Shown here piece by piece: positions 53,301 through 62,277 of a stretch of DNA of 64,000 bases. The translations under genes and the position numbers were made by a program. The notes beneath the pieces are model-generated. The model worked only from the letters and a program-made list of their open reading frames with translations. It did not search any database and was not told where the DNA came from. This DNA is from Candidatus Glassbacteria bacterium. GTDB taxonomy: Bacteria > Gemmatimonadota > Glassbacteria > GWA2-58-10. The DNA lies in assembly GCA_019456185.1 (NCBI GenBank), contig VRUH01000001.1, forward strand, positions 80,927 through 144,926, written 5' to 3'. Positions within the stretch are counted from its first letter, which is position 1. Every line of letters starts with the position of its first letter.

Positions 53301-53490
53301 TCCCGCCGGACGATGGGACGGTCCAGATATCGCCGGCATAGGAGAACGCCACTGTCCGCCCGTCGGGGCTGACCGCCGGGTGCCGCAGAAACGGGGCGCC
53401 CCAGTTGGCGCGGGCCGCCAGCGGTGCCGGATTTTGAACCAGGAGGAGTAACGGCAAGAGAACGAGCAGGTGAAAACATCTGACAAACAT
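50308..53490 (-). CDS. Secreted tricorn-like S41 protease
   Basis: A 1060-aa exported protein with signal peptide LLVLLPLLLLVQNPAPLAARA. Residues about 25-540 are PD40 propeller repeats (PAVSPDGRTVAFSY, WSPDGAGIAFSSDRAG, SPDSRWIAFSRND). After an acidic insert (EKKEDDEEKD) a few more propeller blades lead to the tricorn core, a PDZ domain (GDVITSVAGQSVGPG) and an S41 peptidase domain with LVVDVRNNPGGWITDYL and NELSFSNAEIFA, where the Ser before NAE is the nucleophile, and GQTTGGAV. It should degrade peptides in the periplasm. ATG 53490 has GGGGAG upstream. Confidence 0.93.
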   Translation of the reverse strand: MFVRCFHLLVLLPLLLLVQNPAPLAARANWGAPFLRHPAVSPDGRTVAFSYAGDIWTVPSSGGTARRITVNPAYDANPVWSPDGAGIAFSSDRAGQDDVFAIDTAGAGEPVQLTFHGSPDLPVGWTPDGSEVIFLAVRELSPRRIATPYRVPADGSRMPVKLWRVLAMHAAVSPDGGTYAFTRGYSPWYRKHYRGSGNYDIWLYNPSDSTYRQFTGSDASEINPMFAGQDSRLYYVSERDGAFNLYRKALDSSPDEPGEQLTSFTEDGIRRSAISADGSTVVFSRGTDFFVMSLGPSGDPRRLEVRLPADTRQNEIAWETFTRDAESFAVSADEKQAAVIVRGELFVVETVEDGITRRISTTVNREADPVWMPDSTTLLFTSDSAGSQDIYKITGADSSRPELYRARHFKLERLTSGLQDEHHPQPSPDGKRIAYVRGRGDLMLMNTDGSGQRALIAGWDEPKFCWSPDSRWIAFSRNDIEFNEDVWIIPADGSAEPANVTRHPDADTDPVWSADGRKLGFRSRRSGENNVDIYFLFLRKDDRELSGEQRRWREQDEEKKEDDEEKDSVPTVRIDFERLHERIVRVSSLPGDEGAPAISPDGKTFAFGASTDGESDLYSVSWDGEDLTRLTTGGHSPSAVRYSPDGTTIYYLRSGGRPHKLTVSDKKSESLPLAARMDIDNRAERRQVFLEGWRALNDYFYDPDFHGADWTAMRDKYLPAVEAGIPAREDFEALIHLMLGELNASHLGFSSSNDRRAIPVGALGVRLDESYSGPGFMIADVLARGPADREQSRLVPGDVITSVAGQSVGPGDNLYHLLYDTVDKPVLLTVRSPAGREREIQIRPTTIGAQNNLVYHDWVDSRRAMVDSLSGRRLGYIHIRAMGWDSFEAFERDLYSECHAKDALVVDVRNNPGGWITDYLLAVLTVRRHARTVPRGAENSGYPQDRLPVYSWVKPVAALCNELSFSNAEIFAHAFKTLDLGPLIGQTTGGAVISTGATRLIDGSVFRLPFRGWYVQGSDINMERQGAVPDIIVPEPPGEEGSGADIQLERAVRELLGRIK

Positions 53491-53611
53491 GATTCGCTCC
53501 CCGGCAAGCTGTTGAGAACAGTGCAAAGTACAACTGCCCGACGGCCCGCGAACTGGGCAGCCCGGCAGCGGATGAATCGATCATTTGATTAGCTGAATAA
53601 GCAGGTCCAGG

Positions 53612-55615
53612 CTAGCCCAGCAGGGCCCTGACCCTGTCCGCGATATTCCGCGCAGTGAACCCGTACTTTTCCGCCAGCTCCTGCCAGGGTCCCGAGGTGC
53701 CGAATCCGTCCATGCCCAGAATCTCGCCCTCGTCGCCGGCGTAACGCTCCCAGCCGATAGTCTGGCCGGCCTCGACCACCAGGCGTTTCCTGAGCGAGGG
53801 GGGCAGGACCGAATTTCGATAGGCGTCGTCCTGGGCGTCGAACAGTTCCCAGCTCGGCATGCTGACCACCCGTACCCTGCGGCCCTCATCGGCCAATGTT
53901 CCCTGGGCCTCCAGCGCCAGGTGGACCTCGCTGCCCGTGGCGATAATCACCGCCTCCGGCTCACCGCCCGCGGCCTCGCTGAGTACGTAAGCGCCTTTTT
54001 TCAGCCCGCGGGCGTCGGCGTATTTGGTACGGTCGAGCACGGGGATGTTATGGCGCGTCAGCAGCAGGGCCACCGGGCCGCCCTCGTGCGTGACTGCGAA
54101 CTCCCAGGCCACGGCGCTCTCGGTGGCGTCGGCCGGACGAAGCACGATCACGTTGGGAATCACGCGCAGGGCCATGGCCTGCTCAACCGGCTGGTGGGTC
54201 GGACCGTCCTCGCCGACAAAAATGCTGTCGTGGGTGAACACGTAGGTTACTGCGGCTTCGTTGATCGCGGCCAGGCGGATCGAGGGGCGCATGTAATCGC
54301 TGAAAACGAAGAAAGTCGCCCCGAACACTTTCAAGCCGCCATAGAGCGCCATGCCGTTCAGGATACCGCCCATGGCGTGTTCGCGGACGCCGAAGTGGAA
54401 ATTGCGTCCCGAGGGGCAGCTTCGGCTGTGGTCGTCCTCGCCGGAGATCAGGGTTTTGGTCGAGGGCGCGAGGTCGGCGGAACCGCCGAGAAAGTTGGGA
54501 AATACCTCGGCGATCACCTGCTCGGCCTTGCTCGCGCTGGAGCGGGTGGCTACCGGCTTGTCGCCGGCGGTGGCCAGCAGGCGGTCTGTCAGGTCGGCGG
54601 GGATTTGGGGATTGTAGAATCGGCTCCACAGGCCCGCCAGCTCGGGATACTTGTTTTGCCAGGCCTGAAAGTTCCGCTCCCAGTTATCGTAATCGGCGGC
54701 CAGTTCCTGGCGCCGCGTAGCGAACAGGTCGCTGACTTCCTGCGGCACGTGGAACCAGTCCTCGAACTCCCAGCCGATAGCTTTCTTGGTGGCGGCCAGC
54801 TCCTCCTCGCCCATCGGCGCTCCGTGGATCTCGGCGGTGTTGCACATGTTGGGACTGCCCGCGCCGATAGTGGTGTTGCACTGGATCAGCGATGGCCTGT
54901 CGGTAACCGCGTTGGCAGCGCGGATCGTCTGCTCCACCGCCCCGCGGTCGTGACCGTCCACCTCGAGCGTATGCCAGCCGTAGGCCTCGAAACGCTTGAG
55001 CGCGTCCTCGCTGTCGAACGCGAGGTCGGTGTTGCCTTCGATAGTGATGTGGTTGCTGTCGTAGAGGAAAGTGATCTCACCCAGGCCCAGATGGCCGGCC
55101 AGGGAGGCGGCCTCGGAGCTGATTCCCTCCATCAGGTCGCCGTCGCTGCAGATCGCGTAAACCTTGTGGCCGTAAATCCTGTACTCGTCGGTGTTGAACT
55201 TGCTGGCCATGAACCGCCGGGCGATAGCCATCCCGACCCCGTTGGTGAACCCCTGCCCCAGCGGGCCGGTGGTTGTCTCGATCCCGCGGGCGACATTAAC
55301 TTCAGGATGGCCCGGGGTTTTGCTGCCCAGTTGGCGGAAGTTTTTCAGATCCTCCAGGCTCATATCGAAACCGGCCAGGTGCAGCAAGGCATAGAGCAGC
55401 ATCGAGCCGTGGCCCGCCGAGAGCACGAACCGGTCGCGGTCGATCCAGTCCGGGTGGCGCGGGTCGAAACGCAGGAACTTCGACCACAGCACGAACGCCG
55501 CGTCGGCCATGCCCATCGGCATGCCTGGGTGGCCGGAATTGGCTTTCTGGACCGCCTCGGCGGCAAGTATCTTTAGCGTATCGACTGCCAGTTGTTCGAT
55601 CTTCTGTTTATCCAT
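53612..55615 (-). CDS. tkt: Transketolase
   Basis: A 667-aa thiamine-diphosphate enzyme of the pentose phosphate pathway. NSGHPGMPMGMADAAF near the N-terminus, GDGDLMEGISSEAAS-type region (here SDGDLMEGISSEAAS, binding the Mg and cofactor), RIYGHKVYAI, GGSADLAPST and THDSIFVGEDGPTHQPVEQ are diagnostic. ATG 55615 is preferred because GGAGGG lies six bases upstream; the frame happens to remain open to 56137, overlapping the neighbouring lipoprotein gene in another frame, and that part has no transketolase features. A good promoter lies at 55708-55737. Confidence 0.97.
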   Translation of the reverse strand: MDKQKIEQLAVDTLKILAAEAVQKANSGHPGMPMGMADAAFVLWSKFLRFDPRHPDWIDRDRFVLSAGHGSMLLYALLHLAGFDMSLEDLKNFRQLGSKTPGHPEVNVARGIETTTGPLGQGFTNGVGMAIARRFMASKFNTDEYRIYGHKVYAICSDGDLMEGISSEAASLAGHLGLGEITFLYDSNHITIEGNTDLAFDSEDALKRFEAYGWHTLEVDGHDRGAVEQTIRAANAVTDRPSLIQCNTTIGAGSPNMCNTAEIHGAPMGEEELAATKKAIGWEFEDWFHVPQEVSDLFATRRQELAADYDNWERNFQAWQNKYPELAGLWSRFYNPQIPADLTDRLLATAGDKPVATRSSASKAEQVIAEVFPNFLGGSADLAPSTKTLISGEDDHSRSCPSGRNFHFGVREHAMGGILNGMALYGGLKVFGATFFVFSDYMRPSIRLAAINEAAVTYVFTHDSIFVGEDGPTHQPVEQAMALRVIPNVIVLRPADATESAVAWEFAVTHEGGPVALLLTRHNIPVLDRTKYADARGLKKGAYVLSEAAGGEPEAVIIATGSEVHLALEAQGTLADEGRRVRVVSMPSWELFDAQDDAYRNSVLPPSLRKRLVVEAGQTIGWERYAGDEGEILGMDGFGTSGPWQELAEKYGFTARNIADRVRALLG

Positions 55616-55707
55616 CGTTTCCCTCCGTACCCGGACATAAACACAACACTTGAATCTTGATTGCCAGATGCTCTTAAAAGCTGAGTTTGCGCGAAGTATA
55701 GACGAAT

Positions 55708-55737
55708 AATATACCCGACACTGCAAATGCCTGTCAA
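55708..55737 (-). promoter_or_regulatory. Sigma-70 promoter of tkt
   Basis: On the reverse strand a perfect TTGACA (55737-55732), 18-base spacer, then TATATT (55713-55708). Transcription would start near 55701, giving a leader of about 85 bases. Confidence 0.65.
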
Positions 55738-55820
55738 TGTATTTGGGACGCTTTCGTGCAGTTAAACTATTATCCGGTACAGGATTAGGATTTGGATAGC
55801 GGTGTGGATGAGCAAGCTGC

Positions 55821-56417
55821 TCAGCGGCGAAGCATCCGGGCCAGGACGGAGAGCGTGTCGGGCAGGAAGGGTACGGCCTTATGGGTCGGCACCGAGAAGC
55901 GGAATTCGAGCAGCAGCGTATCTCCCAGGGTGAAAGCGGTTCCGAGATATTTCCGGGCTTCCGGCAGGGCGCGGCCGTTTGTCGACATGAGCTGAACTTC
56001 GAGCTGGCCCTCGCCCCAGAGCGTGAATCCGCCGGCCGCGCGGTGGCTGCCGCTGGCGGTATTGCCCGGATCGAGCGTGTCGACAGCCGTGCCGCCGGCA
56101 TCGAGACTGAACAGGCCGGTCTGCTCGCCGCTGACACTGACCGCCAGATCGCCGAGGTAGGAGCTCAGGCGTGAATCGGCGAGCCCGGCAGTGGCTCCGG
56201 GCACCAGCAGGCCCGAAATCGGCAGTCCTCCGGCGAACACGTTCTCGGTGATCCAGCGTCCCTCGATCTGGGCCGACTGCTGCACCGGATGGAAGAGGCC
56301 GGTCTGGGGAGCGGCGGGATTGCTGTCGCTGCAGGAAATGCAGAATATCACGGCCGAGAGCGCGCAAAACGCTCCAAGTAGTGTACGTAATCCGGCACTG
56401 AGGAATTGACCGTGCAT
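55821..56417 (-). CDS. Hypothetical lipoprotein
   Basis: A 198-aa lipoprotein with signal LLGAFCALSAVIFCISC (lipobox CISC) followed by SDSNPAAPQ. The mature part is beta-rich (IEGRWITENVFAGGLPISG; GEGQLEVQLMSTNGRAL; LGDTLLLEFRFSV) and resembles small lipid-anchored beta-barrel or lipocalin-like proteins, but no family is recognised. It is on the reverse strand between thrS and tkt with its own space on both sides. Confidence 0.75.
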   Translation of the reverse strand: MHGQFLSAGLRTLLGAFCALSAVIFCISCSDSNPAAPQTGLFHPVQQSAQIEGRWITENVFAGGLPISGLLVPGATAGLADSRLSSYLGDLAVSVSGEQTGLFSLDAGGTAVDTLDPGNTASGSHRAAGGFTLWGEGQLEVQLMSTNGRALPEARKYLGTAFTLGDTLLLEFRFSVPTHKAVPFLPDTLSVLARMLRR

Positions 56418-56539
56418 GGCGCAATCGATTCCGCTGAGTTGAAAGATTACCGGTAATCAAGCTTAAAACTGCTACTGATAATAATTTCGTCAGGTTTGGC
56501 GCTTAAGTTTAGCTCAAATCACCTAAATATAAAAAGAAA

Positions 56540-56570
56540 GGCTTTTCCATCCAACCGGGATAGAAAAGCC
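56540..56570 (-). terminator. Rho-independent terminator of thrS
   Basis: GGCTTTTC and GAAAAGCC form an 8-bp stem with an interior ATCC/GGAT pairing, followed on the reverse strand by TTTCTTTTT; 22 bases after the thrS stop. Confidence 0.8.
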
Positions 56571-56592
56571 CTCACATCCTGGAAAAGCGGGA

Positions 56593-58470
56593 TCAGCCCA
56601 CGAAAATCGGCCGTTTGCTAAGGCGTGCCGGCACGTTGAGCTTGCGGAACGGTTTTTTTGCCGTTTTACCCTTGATCAGTTCCGTCAACTCGGCCGGGGT
56701 CATCATCGTCTGCTCGCCGGTGCTGCGGGTGCGGATACTCATGCTGCTGGCTTCCACCTCTCTCTGGCCGATCACCGCCGCGAACGGCACCCACTCGCGC
56801 TCGGTCTCGCGGATTTTCTTGCCGACCGTCATATCGCGGTCGTCGAAATCCACGCGGAACGGGATCTGCTTCATCAGCTGCTCGCAGTATTCGTGGAACT
56901 GCTCGCCCACCGAGATCAGCCGCAGCTGGGTGGGGGCGAGCCAGAGCGGAAGCTCGGCCTTGATGCCTTTGTTCATGCGGATCGCCTGGTTTTCGAGCAT
57001 GGCGTACATCACCCGGTCGATCGAGCCGCTGATCGAGGTGTGCAGCAGCAGCGGGAACTTGGCCTGGCCGTCCTCGTCGATAAACTCGATCTCGAAGCGC
57101 TCGCAGTTCTCGACATCGATCTGGATCGTGGACAGGCAGGAGGCCTTGTCCTGGGCGTCGATAAAGTTGAACTCGAGCTTGGTCACGAAATAGAAGAAGC
57201 GCTTGTTCCAGAGTTCCACCAGCGAGGGCTGCCGCACCAGCTCGATCAACTGCTCGGCGAATTCTTTGTTGTCTTCCCTGAAATCTTTTACGAACCTGAT
57301 CGCTACCTCGTAGTCCAGCTCGAACGCGTCCATGCACTGCTTGCACAGATCGATCTGGGCGGCGAACTCCTGCTTGGCCTGCTCCATGTCGCGGGCCAGG
57401 GTGTGCATGTCCGGCATGGTGAACGTGCGCAGGCGCTTGAGACCGGCCAGCTCGCCTGTCTGCTCGCGGCGGAAGCTGTAGTGGGTCAGCTCGTAGAGGT
57501 GGCAGGGCAGGTGACGGTAGGAGAGCTGCATGTCGTGCTGGATCATGTACTGGCCGAAACAGGCGGCGAAACGCAGGAAATACTCCTTGTCCTCGCTCAG
57601 CAGCACGTACTGGCGAGCGGGGAAGCGGTTCAGATAGCTGCTGAGCTTGGGGTGCTGGTAGTCGTACATGATCGGAGTTTCGACCCGCATGCCGCCGTAG
57701 TCGGCTGTCAGGTCGCTGACCAGCTCCTCGCAGAGTTGCTTGATAAGCTGTCCCTTTGGGTACCAGCGGAAATTACCGGGATCGCTGCCCGGCTCGTAGT
57801 CCACCAGCTCCAGGCGCTTCATCAACTCGATATGCGCCGGCGGCTCGACCACCGTGCGGTCTTTATCGCTCTCGTAGCTGTAGAGCTTACGCAGGTTTTT
57901 GCGCTGCTTGAAATTGTACTCTTCGGTGGGAACCAGTTCCTTGCCCGGCTCGGCGATATACCATTCGCTCTCGAGTTTTTTCTCACCCTTCAGGGCTTCG
58001 CTCTCGGAGTCGTCCGCTTTCTTTTTCTTGCCGGTCTCAGGGACGATTGTCTGGGCCAGTTCGCTCAGCGGGTGGCCCTTGCACTTGACAGTGAAAGCCT
58101 TGTAGTAGCCGAACGGACTGCGTTTGACAGCCAGGCCGTCTTCTTTGCCAAGCAATTCATAGATCCGGTCCAGCACCTTGGTGGCGATCCTGGGGCTGGC
58201 CAGGTTGCTCGACAGGTGGGCGTAGGGGTAAACCATCACGGTATCCGTCTTAACCCGCCGCGCGTGGCCGGCGGCGATCCCGGCCACCTGGCCGGCCACC
58301 GATTCCACACCCTTCTCATCACCTTTCTCAGAGCAGCAGAACACCACCAACGCCTCGCCGGTCTCTCCCTGCTGAAGTTCCGGTTCAAGCTCGTGGCCCT
58401 TGCCGACCGCGCCGGTTTTTTCGGTGACGTGGTAACTGAATTCATCTGTATGGAGCATCAGGATACGCAT
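56593..58470 (-). CDS. thrS: Threonyl-tRNA synthetase, archaeal type
   Basis: A 625-aa class II synthetase charging tRNA-Thr. Its first 140 residues (MRILMLHTDEFSYH, VMVYPYAHLSSNLA) match the archaeal N-terminal editing domain related to D-aminoacyl-tRNA deacylase, not the TGS plus editing domains of normal bacterial ThrRS. The catalytic core has FRREQTGELAGLKRLRTFTM (motif 2) and the three zinc ligands: Cys in FAACFGQ, His in MPDMHTL and His in LLHTSISGSIDR (motif 3). An anticodon-binding domain closes the protein. No second ThrRS is visible in the window. Likely acquired from archaea or an old archaeal-like lineage of the gene. Confidence 0.93.
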   Translation of the reverse strand: MRILMLHTDEFSYHVTEKTGAVGKGHELEPELQQGETGEALVVFCCSEKGDEKGVESVAGQVAGIAAGHARRVKTDTVMVYPYAHLSSNLASPRIATKVLDRIYELLGKEDGLAVKRSPFGYYKAFTVKCKGHPLSELAQTIVPETGKKKKADDSESEALKGEKKLESEWYIAEPGKELVPTEEYNFKQRKNLRKLYSYESDKDRTVVEPPAHIELMKRLELVDYEPGSDPGNFRWYPKGQLIKQLCEELVSDLTADYGGMRVETPIMYDYQHPKLSSYLNRFPARQYVLLSEDKEYFLRFAACFGQYMIQHDMQLSYRHLPCHLYELTHYSFRREQTGELAGLKRLRTFTMPDMHTLARDMEQAKQEFAAQIDLCKQCMDAFELDYEVAIRFVKDFREDNKEFAEQLIELVRQPSLVELWNKRFFYFVTKLEFNFIDAQDKASCLSTIQIDVENCERFEIEFIDEDGQAKFPLLLHTSISGSIDRVMYAMLENQAIRMNKGIKAELPLWLAPTQLRLISVGEQFHEYCEQLMKQIPFRVDFDDRDMTVGKKIRETEREWVPFAAVIGQREVEASSMSIRTRSTGEQTMMTPAELTELIKGKTAKKPFRKLNVPARLSKRPIFVG

Positions 58471-58633
58471 TTATCTGTTTTTCCCTCGAGCGAGTTTGTC
58501 ACAGCGCCACGGAACGGTTCCCTGCCCTGAACCTGCAACCGGGCAGCAGGCCGAACGCCGGCCCTGCCCGGACGTGGTAATAATAATCAAGCCAGGCGGA
58601 TAAAGCAACTTGTCAATCAGCGGCATGACCGGT

Positions 58634-60109
58634 TTAAAGCCCGCTGCCTGGCGCGGTTTTGCGACGCACATAGAACACGGTCTCCCGGTTTCCGGCCTCG
58701 AGCCAGCCGCCGGAACCGAAAGAGCGCTCCTGCCTTTTCAGGCCATCGCGCGGGGACTGGGGATCGTAGCGGTAGACCTCATCGCAGCAGCTCGACACGT
58801 TGACTTCAGCCGCTCCGCCTTCCGGCAGGTAGATTACCTGTTCACGATCGCTCCTGAGCCTGAACACCGGCGTTCCAGCCGCGCTGTCGAACGCCGGGGT
58901 CAGCTCGGCAAGGCCGGGTTCGGCGAGACGGATGAACGTGTGCACGCTTTCAAGAGAGCGTTCCATCGCCAGGCCGTCCGTACATTCCACGCACTCCGGG
59001 TGCGTGCGCAGCCAGGGCGTTTTGTCATCGGGTCCCGCCGGGTTCAGATGACGGTAGCCGGAGAGGTGGACCGCACTGGTGAAAAATGTCCAGGCAATCC
59101 GGCGGGTTTCTTCCTCGTTGGTGAAATCCTTGGTGCCGCGGTCCGGGCTGGAGGCCGGGCGGCTGTTGATCAGCGGTTTATCCGGGTACAGTTCCCCGGC
59201 CCGTTCGACCATCGAGCGCAGTGTCCGCGCTCCGGTGCCGCTCAGGTCCTCGCCATAGCGTCCAAAGCTTTTCATCCGGAAATCGCGGCCGAGGTAGTAC
59301 CAGTCGATCACCGGGAACCAGCGGCAGCCGTCGTCCATGTACCGCCTGACCGCCGTATTGGTGTAGAGCAGGGGGGCGGGGAGGTCGGGATGGCTGCGCT
59401 CGTAGCCGCGGAAAAATTCCACCCAGTAGTTCTGCCATGCAACAGGGGCCTTGGCGCCGTAATCGTACTCGTTGCAGAAAGAATAGATACAGATTCCGTA
59501 CTGCGCGGTGGCATCCAGCACCCGCCGGACAAACGCTTTTTGCAGCTCCATCAGCTTTTCATCATTTACATCGTAGAACCCGGGCATGCCGTGGCCCGCG
59601 GGATCGTCGGCGAGGCCGGCGAGGCTGTTTACATTGTTCGATGGCCGCCAGGGATTGACCCGCCAGCGCGTTTCGCCCCGCTCAATCACCGGCTCGTCCC
59701 AGATCTGTAGGAACGGGTAGATCCCCCGCGCTTTGCAGTCGGCCATGTACAGATGCAGCCGTTCCCACCAGCGTTCGTTCCAGGCTGACAGGTCGTAGCG
59801 GCCGTCGGGCAGCAGCTTCCACGGCGCACCCTCGCCCAGCGCTCCCTGGGTCAGGTGCAGACGCTGGGTGTTCGCGCCGTACGATGCGTAGTGGCTGTTG
59901 TGCTCGGCGATATCCAACCCCGTCTGGCTGATCAGGTTGGTGACACCATGGCCGTAGAGCCACAGCGTGCGGCCCGATTCGCGGTCGCGGAACCAGCGGT
60001 TGTTGTGAATTTCAAGTTGCGCGGCCAGGGGCGAAGTTACGGTAATCAGTACCAGCATTGATTTGAGCAGCCGGTTAAGCAAAGGGAGACCTCCGGTTTT
60101 TAACGACAT
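58634..60109 (-). CDS. Secreted glycoside hydrolase-like TIM-barrel protein
   Basis: A 491-aa exported protein with signal peptide LLKSMLVLITVTSPLAAQ. The mature part begins with a small beta motif (NNRWFRDRESGRTLWLYGHG) and continues as a TIM barrel: RLHLTQGALGEG, YPFLQIWDEPV, and YSFCNEYDYG, whose Asn-Glu pair fits the acid/base of clan GH-A (GH5-like). LINSRPASSPDRG and WTFFTSAVHLSGYRH lie near the end of the barrel, followed by a C-terminal beta domain. Probably degrades a polysaccharide outside the inner membrane. Start ATG 60109; an extension to 60163 is open but lacks a signal sequence start. Confidence 0.8.
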   Translation of the reverse strand: MSLKTGGLPLLNRLLKSMLVLITVTSPLAAQLEIHNNRWFRDRESGRTLWLYGHGVTNLISQTGLDIAEHNSHYASYGANTQRLHLTQGALGEGAPWKLLPDGRYDLSAWNERWWERLHLYMADCKARGIYPFLQIWDEPVIERGETRWRVNPWRPSNNVNSLAGLADDPAGHGMPGFYDVNDEKLMELQKAFVRRVLDATAQYGICIYSFCNEYDYGAKAPVAWQNYWVEFFRGYERSHPDLPAPLLYTNTAVRRYMDDGCRWFPVIDWYYLGRDFRMKSFGRYGEDLSGTGARTLRSMVERAGELYPDKPLINSRPASSPDRGTKDFTNEEETRRIAWTFFTSAVHLSGYRHLNPAGPDDKTPWLRTHPECVECTDGLAMERSLESVHTFIRLAEPGLAELTPAFDSAAGTPVFRLRSDREQVIYLPEGGAAEVNVSSCCDEVYRYDPQSPRDGLKRQERSFGSGGWLEAGNRETVFYVRRKTAPGSGL

Positions 60110-60268
60110 TTTTTTATGCGGATCAGGACGCTCCAGGCAATAACTTACAATCCGAGCGCTCACCGTGCAATCAGTTGCCGTGTATGCGGGCTGGCAGTAT
60201 AATTAAGTCGGGAGAATGCAATCCTGCATTGTTCATCCGTAACCTGTTTCAAAAAGGCTGTCTGCCCG

Positions 60269-62263
60269 ATGAGAACCAACGCCCTGATACGCCGGTTGCA
60301 GGTAATGGGTCCAGCCGAGGCCAGCCGCCGGGTGTTCCGACGGTTGGGCAGCAGGTGGATCGCCGGCAGGATCGAGCGGGAGGCGGAAAAATTCGCCGAC
60401 CCGCGGGCGCTTGAGTCACTGTTCGACACCCCGGTCCAGGCCGAACCGGGACGAGACGAGGGCGATGGCGTCAACGATGCGCTGATCCTGCGGGCGGAAG
60501 CGGCTCTGGCCGGCAAGTTGACTGTCTGCGGCCGGGGTGTGGAGTTGGGCGGAAACCCCGACTGGCTGGCCGAACCCCATGGTGAGGGCCATGCGGGGGA
60601 ACTGGAAAAACTGCCGGCCTGGAGCGAAAGATACCCGGCGACCGGGATCGATATCCGCGCGATCTGGGAACTCAACCGGCTGCAGCCGCTGGTGGACCTG
60701 GGCCGCGCCTGGCGGCTCACCGGCCGGGATGAATTCGCCGAATGCGCCGCCCGCTGGTTCTCGGGCTGGAGCGAGCAGAACCCGTTCGGCATGACCGTGA
60801 ACTGGGCGAGTTCGCTGGAAGTGGCGCTGCGCTCGGTTTCGATGCTGCTGGCGGTCAATTGCCTGCGGGATTCAGAGCCTTTCCGGGACGAGCAGTTCCG
60901 CGCCCTGCTGGCCCGCCAGTTTTGCCTCCATGGCCAATACGTGGATTCGCATCTCAGCCCGGCCTCGAGCGCCTTCAACCACCTGGCCGGCGAGTCGGCG
61001 GCACTCGCTCTGCTGGGAGAACTGCTGCCGGGATTACCGCCGGCGGCAAACTGGCGGATCGAGGGTCTGGCCCTGCTGCGCCAGTGCATGCACCGGCTGA
61101 TTTTGCCCGATGGCGGAGGACTGGAAGGTTCTTTGCATTACTCCGCCTTTGTCTGCCGCCTGACAGCAGTGACCGTGATGCTGCTCGGGCGTTCGATGGA
61201 AGACGTACTGGGCCGCGAGGGCGCAGACAGGTTGAGAGCGGCCTACCGCTTTCTGTGCGAGATGACCGACGGCGGCGGTGCGATCAGTGAATACGGGGAC
61301 AGCGACGACGCGTCGTTTCCAGGTCCACCGCCGGCTGAGCCGGCATCGCGCTACAAAAGCACGCTGAACCTGATCTGGTTGATTACCGGAGACAACACCC
61401 TGTACCATGATTTCGAACCGGACCCGGACAGCTTGTGGCTGTTCGGCGCTGAGAATATCCGGCAGCGGCTTGAGGGGGCGCGACAGGCCGGCAGGGAGCC
61501 GCTGGTGAGTTTTCCCTCAGGCGGGCACCATGTGATCAGACCTGCGCCGGGGGTGTTCGCCCGCTTCGAGTGCGGGCATTGGGGTGATGGCGCGACATGG
61601 GCGCACTCCCACGCGGACAGGCTCTCGTTCAGCCTGTTTCTGGGCGGTCATCCCGTGCTGGTCGATCCGGGTACGGGAGCCTACTTGAACGATAAAGCCA
61701 TGCGCGATTATTTCCGTTCAAGCCTGGCGCACAGCACGGCGGTTGTGGATGGCGTGTCTCAGGGGACTGCATTGGCAACTTTCATGTGGGATCGGGAAAT
61801 TGAATCTTCCCTGCTCGAAACGGCTCTGACCGGACGGGAAGCGGTGCTGGAGGGACGGCTGGACTCTGCGCCCGAGGCGGATTCCGATGACCCCGTAATA
61901 CATTCGCGCAGACTCTGCTTTTACCGGAACGAATCGAGACTCGTGGTCGAGGATTTTTTCCGCACCGGGGGAGACCACCGGGTGGAGATCCTGTTCAATC
62001 TGCACCCGTCCTGCCAGGCCGAGCCGGACGGCGGAGGCGCAGGAGAGGTCAGGATCACGGCCGGCAGGCAAGTTGTCAGGCTGAGACCGGACGCCGGCTG
62101 CCGGACAGTGCTGCGCCGTGGGGAGAAAGATCCGCTGCGGGGGTGGTACAGCGCGGGCTTCGGGCGGATAGAACCGAGCTGGCAGGCAGTGGTTGAGGCG
62201 GAGATCTCAGGGAACAGTTGGATCAAAACCGAACTCAGCTGGGCTGCGTTGAATCGCAAATAA
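60269..62263 (+). CDS. Heparinase II/III family polysaccharide lyase-like protein
   Basis: A 664-aa protein without an obvious signal peptide. The N-terminal two thirds is an alpha-toroid (IRAIWELNRLQPLVDLGRAW; SSAFNHLAGESAALALLGELL). The C-terminal third is the heparinase II/III beta-sandwich: GGHHVIRPAPGVFARFECGH, HSHADRLSFSLFLGGHPVLV and DPGTGAYLNDKAMRDYFRS, with Asn, His and Tyr candidates for beta-elimination of uronate. In capsule and O-antigen clusters, such proteins also appear as biosynthetic partners. It is divergent from the glycoside-hydrolase-like gene. Confidence 0.88.
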   Translation: MRTNALIRRLQVMGPAEASRRVFRRLGSRWIAGRIEREAEKFADPRALESLFDTPVQAEPGRDEGDGVNDALILRAEAALAGKLTVCGRGVELGGNPDWLAEPHGEGHAGELEKLPAWSERYPATGIDIRAIWELNRLQPLVDLGRAWRLTGRDEFAECAARWFSGWSEQNPFGMTVNWASSLEVALRSVSMLLAVNCLRDSEPFRDEQFRALLARQFCLHGQYVDSHLSPASSAFNHLAGESAALALLGELLPGLPPAANWRIEGLALLRQCMHRLILPDGGGLEGSLHYSAFVCRLTAVTVMLLGRSMEDVLGREGADRLRAAYRFLCEMTDGGGAISEYGDSDDASFPGPPPAEPASRYKSTLNLIWLITGDNTLYHDFEPDPDSLWLFGAENIRQRLEGARQAGREPLVSFPSGGHHVIRPAPGVFARFECGHWGDGATWAHSHADRLSFSLFLGGHPVLVDPGTGAYLNDKAMRDYFRSSLAHSTAVVDGVSQGTALATFMWDREIESSLLETALTGREAVLEGRLDSAPEADSDDPVIHSRRLCFYRNESRLVVEDFFRTGGDHRVEILFNLHPSCQAEPDGGGAGEVRITAGRQVVRLRPDAGCRTVLRRGEKDPLRGWYSAGFGRIEPSWQAVVEAEISGNSWIKTELSWAALNRK

Positions 62264-62277
62264 AATGACGGAAGATG

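Noticed and set aside
55616..56137. N-terminal extension of transketolase to 841 aa
   Set aside because: The extension lacks family similarity, runs across the promoter at 55708-55737 and overlaps the lipoprotein gene; ATG 55615 has a good ribosome-binding site.
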